From JAUILA01 sp050289805 (GTDB lineage: Bacteria; Bacteroidota; Bacteroidia; Cytophagales; Cyclobacteriaceae), in NCBI GenBank assembly GCA_050289805.1, contig JBNKGL010000010.1, positions 62,001 through 126,000 of the forward strand: DNA of 64,000 nt, written 5' to 3'. Shown here piece by piece: positions 60,521 to 64,000 of this stretch. The notes under the pieces were generated by a model. That model ran no database searches, was not told where the DNA came from, and saw only the letters and a program-made list of their open reading frames with translations. Both the position numbers and the translations under genes were made by a program. Position 1 is the first letter of the stretch, and every line of letters begins with the position of its first letter.

Positions 60521-61339
60521 TCATAACCCGGAAACGGGGTTTTTCAGATGACTAAAACCACTCAGCTCGAGGGTAGTATTTCCAACAAACATTTTAGCCT
60601 GAACTTTCAGAGGAACCTTGTTTTCATCTGCTGATATCCAGACAGTTACAGACTTTTCGCCGTCGAAGACGCCACCTTCGGGCATTAAGGGTGATAATTT
60701 AATGGCTCTGAATTTTCCGGCTTTGGTCTTTACTTTTTCATATCCTTCGAAAACCATCCGCATATCATAGAAAGTATCTTCCAGGAATCCGCTGATCTCA
60801 AAATAATCCCCCTTTTTCATCCCGGAAAAATCCACTGTTCTCAAATACAAGTATCCGGCCAGCATGTCGCGAATTTCCCTGCGCTGGTTGTAAAAGACTT
60901 TGGGCTCCTTGTATTTTCCGGTCTTCTGATCGAGTGTAACCGTTTCAATTACTCCCCGGTCATGATAAAAACGGGTAATTTCATTCTTCCGATAATTGCC
61001 TTCCTTGATATTCCTGTAGCTCATGTGCGGTACCAACGCCACAGTATCCACATATGATCCCCAATGATCATCCACTTTCGCTACCCAATCCACCATTCCT
61101 GTGGTCTTTCCATAGACATCAACCTTATAAACCGGACGATCATTTACGTTTCTTACTTCCTTGTCAATGACCATTTTGGCATCTCCAATTCCGAATATCC
61201 CAAAGGACACATGATATTCCAGGACTTCACCCGGAACAAAACTGTTGTGCTCAACCGGATAATACAAAACCGGACCCGCGGCGGTAAATAACGTCGCGAC
61301 CATCAGGATCATCAATATCTGGCTTACAATTCTTTTCAT
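60521..61339 (-). CDS. DUF3108 family protein, exported
   Basis: The 272-residue product has a signal peptide (MKRIVSQILMILMVATLFTA) and one DUF3108 domain with the opening FVPGEVLEYHVSFGIFGIGDA, YGKTTGMVDWVAKVDDHWGSY near residue 85 and FRAIKLSPLMPEGGVFDG followed by VWISADENKVPLKVQAKMF. The domain is common in Bacteroidota and Proteobacteria and has no known reaction; it may bind a lipid or envelope component. The frame is open to 61369 but the signal peptide begins at the ATG at 61339. The gene is 34 bases downstream of dapD. Confidence 0.85.
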   Translation of the reverse strand: MKRIVSQILMILMVATLFTAAGPVLYYPVEHNSFVPGEVLEYHVSFGIFGIGDAKMVIDKEVRNVNDRPVYKVDVYGKTTGMVDWVAKVDDHWGSYVDTVALVPHMSYRNIKEGNYRKNEITRFYHDRGVIETVTLDQKTGKYKEPKVFYNQRREIRDMLAGYLYLRTVDFSGMKKGDYFEISGFLEDTFYDMRMVFEGYEKVKTKAGKFRAIKLSPLMPEGGVFDGEKSVTVWISADENKVPLKVQAKMFVGNTTLELSGFSHLKNPVSGL

Positions 61340-61373
61340 CGTGATAGAAAAGAGCAACTTATATGCCAAACGC

Positions 61374-62189
61374 TTAAACTGCTACATTATTTTCGCGTAA
61401 AGCGTCGTTCAACGAAGTTTTCTTATCCGTGCTTTCCTTTCGCTGTCCAATAATCAGCGCACAGGGCACCTGAAAATCGCCGGCAGGGAACTGTTTCGTG
61501 TAACTACCGGGTATGACAACCGAACGCGGAGGCACATATCCCTTATACGTAACCGGCTCATTTCCTGTTACATCAATGATCTTCGAGCTGCCCGTTAAAG
61601 TGACGTTCGCTCCCAATACCGCTTCTTTTCCGATTCGAACTCCTTCCACGATAATACATCGCGAACCTATGAATGCATTGTCTTCAACAATGACAGGGGC
61701 TGCCTGTACAGGCTCCAGAACCCCTCCGATTCCTACGCCCCCGCTAAGATGTACATGCTTCCCGATCTGGGCACAACTTCCCACTGTTGCCCAGGTATCC
61801 ACCATCGTTCCTTCATCCACAAACGCTCCGATGTTTACATAGGAGGGCATCAGAACCACACCCGGACTGATATAAGCGCCATACCGGGCTACCGCATGGG
61901 GTACAACACGAACGCCCAGTTGCTGGTAATTACGCTTAAGCGGAATTTTATCATGAAATTCGAAAGGTCCAACCTCTACAGTCTGCATTTGCTGAATGGG
62001 AAAATAGAGGATCACTGCTTTTTTGATCCACTCATTAACGGCCCAGTCGTCCCCGGCCGGCGAAGCTACACGCAGATCACCCTTATCCAGATCCTCAATC
62101 ACAGACCTGATGAGCTCCTGAACATCCTTATCTTTCAACAAAGCACGGTTCTCCCATGCACTTTCAATGATTTCTTTTTTATTGTCCAT
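61374..62189 (-). CDS. dapD: 2,3,4,5-tetrahydropyridine-2,6-dicarboxylate N-succinyltransferase
   Basis: The 271-residue protein has an N-terminal helical domain (ESAWENRALLKDKDVQEL) and a left-handed beta-helix made of hexapeptide repeats, with SPGVVLMPSYVNIGAFVDEGTMVDTWATV split over successive turns and GGVGIGGVLEPVQAAPVIVED after it. It transfers a succinyl group from succinyl-CoA in the diaminopimelate and lysine pathway that also feeds peptidoglycan. The frame is open to 62279, but the ATG at 62189 gives the family's normal start. Its start is 29 bases from the divergent glycosyltransferase gene. Confidence 0.96.
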   Translation of the reverse strand: MDNKKEIIESAWENRALLKDKDVQELIRSVIEDLDKGDLRVASPAGDDWAVNEWIKKAVILYFPIQQMQTVEVGPFEFHDKIPLKRNYQQLGVRVVPHAVARYGAYISPGVVLMPSYVNIGAFVDEGTMVDTWATVGSCAQIGKHVHLSGGVGIGGVLEPVQAAPVIVEDNAFIGSRCIIVEGVRIGKEAVLGANVTLTGSSKIIDVTGNEPVTYKGYVPPRSVVIPGSYTKQFPAGDFQVPCALIIGQRKESTDKKTSLNDALRENNVAV

Positions 62190-62218
62190 AAACGACGTAG
62201 GTTTATCTTTATATAAAT

Positions 62219-63298
62219 ATGAAACGTAAGCGAATTGTTTTTGCTTCGGTGCTGAAACCGGTTGATGACCCCCGCACATACCTCAAGCTCGCAAAATCAC
62301 TTGTGCCTTCGGGCAAATATGACGTAAATATAATAGGGTTCCCTGTCAAAACTCCAATATCGGATAGCGAAATCAACTTCATACCGCTGGATCCATTCCC
62401 GAGGAAAAGCCTGAAGAGGCTGATGATCACGTCGAAAATCTATAAAATCATCCGGGATCTGGATCCCGATCTGCTGGTGATCAATACGCATGAATTACTG
62501 GGTGTCGCGGCTAAATTCAAAAGACAAGGGGTAAAAATCATCTATGATATTCGGGAAAATTATTCAGCCAATATCCGGCAAAGAAAACATATGCTCAGTG
62601 ACGCTGCGGCCTGGTTCACCCGACGAAAGGAACGGAGATCTGTAGCCTATGTTGATCATTATATTCTGGCGGAAAAATGCTATTCTGATGAGCTTGAATT
62701 TACAAAGGGCAAGTCCACTATACTTGAAAACAAGGCTACACTCATGAAGCCGGCTCATCATTCCAAGGCTGATGATTTCACCTTTATTTTTACCGGTACC
62801 CTCGCACGGCATACGGGAATCCTGGAATCAATAGACCTGGTGAGGCAGGTTCGCAGCGTACATCCAACAGCCCGGCTCATGGTTCGGGGCAACAGCTTTG
62901 ATACAAAATTCCTTTCAGCGCTACGTGAGATAATCACCCGTGAAGAATGGATCGATGCAAAAATCAGTGAAGCCCCGCTACCGTATACCACTATCCTCGA
63001 GGTTTTCGCTGAAGCTGATGCGGCCATCATCAGCTATGAACCCTGGGTGCATAAGAAAATGCCTACGAAACTCTACGAATATATATCTTGTGAAATACCC
63101 ATTATCCTTATCCGCTTCAGCCCGGAATGGAAGTCATTTTGCGATACCTATCCGGCAGCAGTAGTATATGATTCATCCCCGGACAACCTGCTCAAATCTC
63201 TTGAAAATATCACTTTCTATTCAACAAAACCAGGAGCTGAGGTTCGGTGGATCCGGGAAACTACTATTTTCAGTGAACTTACAGACTCTCTCCTATAG
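62219..63298 (+). CDS. Glycosyltransferase, GT4-like
   Basis: The 359-residue protein has a two-Rossmann (GT-B) layout, with VLKPVDDPRTYLKLAKSL near the N-terminus, LLVINTHELLGVAAKF around 80-95, and a C-terminal FTFIFTGTLARHTGILESIDL followed by EADAAIISYEPWVHKKMPTKLYEY. The last segment is the acceptor/nucleotide-sugar motif of GT4-like enzymes. It probably transfers a sugar to a surface glycan. Both its sugar donor and its acceptor are unknown. It is transcribed away from dapD, with only 29 bases between the start codons. Confidence 0.85.
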   Translation: MKRKRIVFASVLKPVDDPRTYLKLAKSLVPSGKYDVNIIGFPVKTPISDSEINFIPLDPFPRKSLKRLMITSKIYKIIRDLDPDLLVINTHELLGVAAKFKRQGVKIIYDIRENYSANIRQRKHMLSDAAAWFTRRKERRSVAYVDHYILAEKCYSDELEFTKGKSTILENKATLMKPAHHSKADDFTFIFTGTLARHTGILESIDLVRQVRSVHPTARLMVRGNSFDTKFLSALREIITREEWIDAKISEAPLPYTTILEVFAEADAAIISYEPWVHKKMPTKLYEYISCEIPIILIRFSPEWKSFCDTYPAAVVYDSSPDNLLKSLENITFYSTKPGAEVRWIRETTIFSELTDSLL

Positions 63299-63400
63299 TG
63301 CTGTTTATTAATTAATTAGGCATTTAACTTAACTCGGGTAAAGATATAAATGTGGTCATTATGTCGATTTTTACGTTTTTTAATTTGGCTTAATTATTTT

Positions 63401-63416
63401 TTTAGATTCATCTAAA
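63401..63416. promoter_or_regulatory. Perfect inverted repeat, candidate operator of the MntR/DtxR-type gene
   Basis: TTTAGAT at 63401-63407 and ATCTAAA at 63410-63416 form a perfect inverted repeat with two bases between. It is the size and type of site bound by DtxR-like metalloregulators. It lies 15 bases before the ATG of the regulator gene, so it suggests autoregulation. Confidence 0.6.
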
Positions 63417-63420
63417 TATC

Positions 63421-63428
63421 TATATTTG
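63421..63428 (+). promoter_or_regulatory. Candidate -7 box next to the operator
   Basis: TATATTTG fits TAnnTTTG but ends only three bases before the ATG at 63432, so an mRNA made from it would be nearly leaderless. No proper -33 TTG is visible at the usual distance. Confidence 0.3.
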
Positions 63429-63431
63429 GGT

Positions 63432-64000
63432 ATGTCTTCAATCGAATTAAGTCTGGCTGAGGAAAATTATCTGAAGTCGATTTATCACCTGTCTGTTGAA
63501 ACCGGAAATCCCGTTTCAACGAATGCCATTGCCGATGTCATGAATACAAAGGCTGCATCTGTCACCGACATGATCAAGCGGCTGGCAACAAAGAATCTTA
63601 TTAGCTATAAAAAGTACTATGGAGTCACCATCACCGAATCCGGAACGCTGGCTGCGTTGGGCATTATCCGAAAACACCGTCTGTGGGAAACATTCCTGGT
63701 CGAAAAATTAAAATTTAACTGGGATGAAGTTCATGAAGTTGCCGAACAGCTTGAACACATCCGGTCAAAGCTCCTGATCCAACGACTGGATGAATATCTT
63801 GGTAGTCCGCGTTTTGACCCGCACGGCGATCCCATCCCTACCGAGACCGGCGAAATCGCGGATGTTCAGCAGGTTCAGCTACTGGAGCTTAAACCCGGGG
63901 AAGCAGGCAAGGTTACCGCTGTAAAGGATTCTACCAGTGCATTTCTTCAGTACCTTGATAAAACCGGAATCTCCATTGGCTCCTTTATTCGAGTAATGGA
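63432..64000 (+). CDS. MntR/DtxR family metal-dependent regulator (truncated by window edge)
   Basis: The gene begins at the ATG at 63432 and runs past the last base, so 189 residues are visible. The N-terminal winged helix (residues about 8-70) contains LKSIYHLSVETG and STNAIADVMNTKAASVTDMIK. The metal-binding dimer domain follows: His82 and Glu86 (KHRLWETF), His101, Glu105, Glu108 and His109 (HEVAEQLEH). A Glu where DtxR has Cys102 favours an MntR-type, manganese-sensing site. An FeoA-like domain starts around residue 150. A palindrome upstream is probably its own operator. The target genes are not in the window. Confidence 0.92.
   Translation, partial: MSSIELSLAEENYLKSIYHLSVETGNPVSTNAIADVMNTKAASVTDMIKRLATKNLISYKKYYGVTITESGTLAALGIIRKHRLWETFLVEKLKFNWDEVHEVAEQLEHIRSKLLIQRLDEYLGSPRFDPHGDPIPTETGEIADVQQVQLLELKPGEAGKVTAVKDSTSAFLQYLDKTGISIGSFIRVM

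Noticed and set aside
1..64000. Search for tRNA or rRNA genes, CRISPR arrays, integrase sites, insertion sequences and prophage genes.
   Set aside because: I found no cloverleaf-like gene, no regular spaced repeats beyond those listed, and no transposase, integrase or phage structural protein.

Overview
The window is a chromosomal segment of a Bacteroidota bacterium, most likely a member of the Cytophagales or a close relative. The evidence is the gene content: DUF5686, DUF4421, DUF3108, DUF2911 and DUF4136 proteins, a histone H1-like small basic protein, OMP_b-brl_3-type TonB-receptor-like barrels, PD40-OmpA proteins, and LytS/LytTR two-component genes. Several promoters also carry the Bacteroidota -7 box TAnnTTTG. 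I see no rRNA, tRNA, CRISPR array, transposase, integrase or phage gene. No gene-free stretch exceeds about 190 bases. The segment looks like core chromosome rather than an island.

Layout. 1-4.6 kb: a truncated Na+/solute symporter, a DinB-like protein, then a short plus-strand run (aldo/keto reductase, small membrane protein, SRPBCC-like protein) converging on an alpha/beta hydrolase. 4.6-8.4 kb: a minus-strand block of exported proteins (FGE/SUMF1-like lipoprotein, DUF4136 lipoprotein, beta-propeller-like protein, Ig-like protein). 8.5-11.3 kb: DUF4421 barrel, two-domain VOC protein, DoxX-like protein, fasciclin protein. 11.3-16.9 kb: a Spy-like protein plus large outer-membrane barrel, divergent from a LytS/LytTR pair and an FMN reductase; the space between holds symmetric repeats. 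16.9-22.8 kb: degenerate DUF559 protein, DUF1499, PD40-OmpA, MPG glycosylase, DUF2911, and a PIG-L / 45-residue membrane peptide / symporter operon ending at 20972 and starting at 25316. 25.5-36.2 kb: serine and central metabolism, namely a phosphatase-SerA fusion, histone-like protein, AONS/SPT-type enzyme, biotin carboxylase, DUF1015, Maf, an adaptor/TolC pair and SdaAB. 36.3-41.5 kb: class IV aminotransferase and the thrS-infC-rpmI-rplT operon. 42.4-51.9 kb: a long minus-strand unit parE-satD-membrane protein-parC-trmH-sanA-like-DUF5686. 52-64 kb: sterol desaturase family, CvfB, MscL, 3-hydroxyacyl-CoA dehydrogenase, HerA-like ATPase, DUF4332, DUF937, TPR lipoprotein, hydrolase, DUF3108, dapD, a glycosyltransferase and a truncated MntR/DtxR-type regulator.

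How they fit together. The window mixes information processing (translation initiation, topoisomerase IV, tRNA methylation, base excision repair) with envelope building and amino-acid metabolism. Three genes centre on serine: its synthesis by the SerA fusion, its deamination by SdaAB, and possibly its condensation with acyl-CoA by the AONS-family enzyme.

The most interesting signals are regulatory or architectural. They are: symmetric repeat pairs between the LytTR system and its divergent neighbours; two 19-bp dyad repeats that fill the parE-satD gap; an AUU start with a strong Shine-Dalgarno on infC; a 45-residue membrane peptide coupled by two ATGA junctions to PIG-L and a symporter; and a fused phosphatase-SerA with a GTG start. 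I did not find a clear defence system or other wholly new multi-gene machine.
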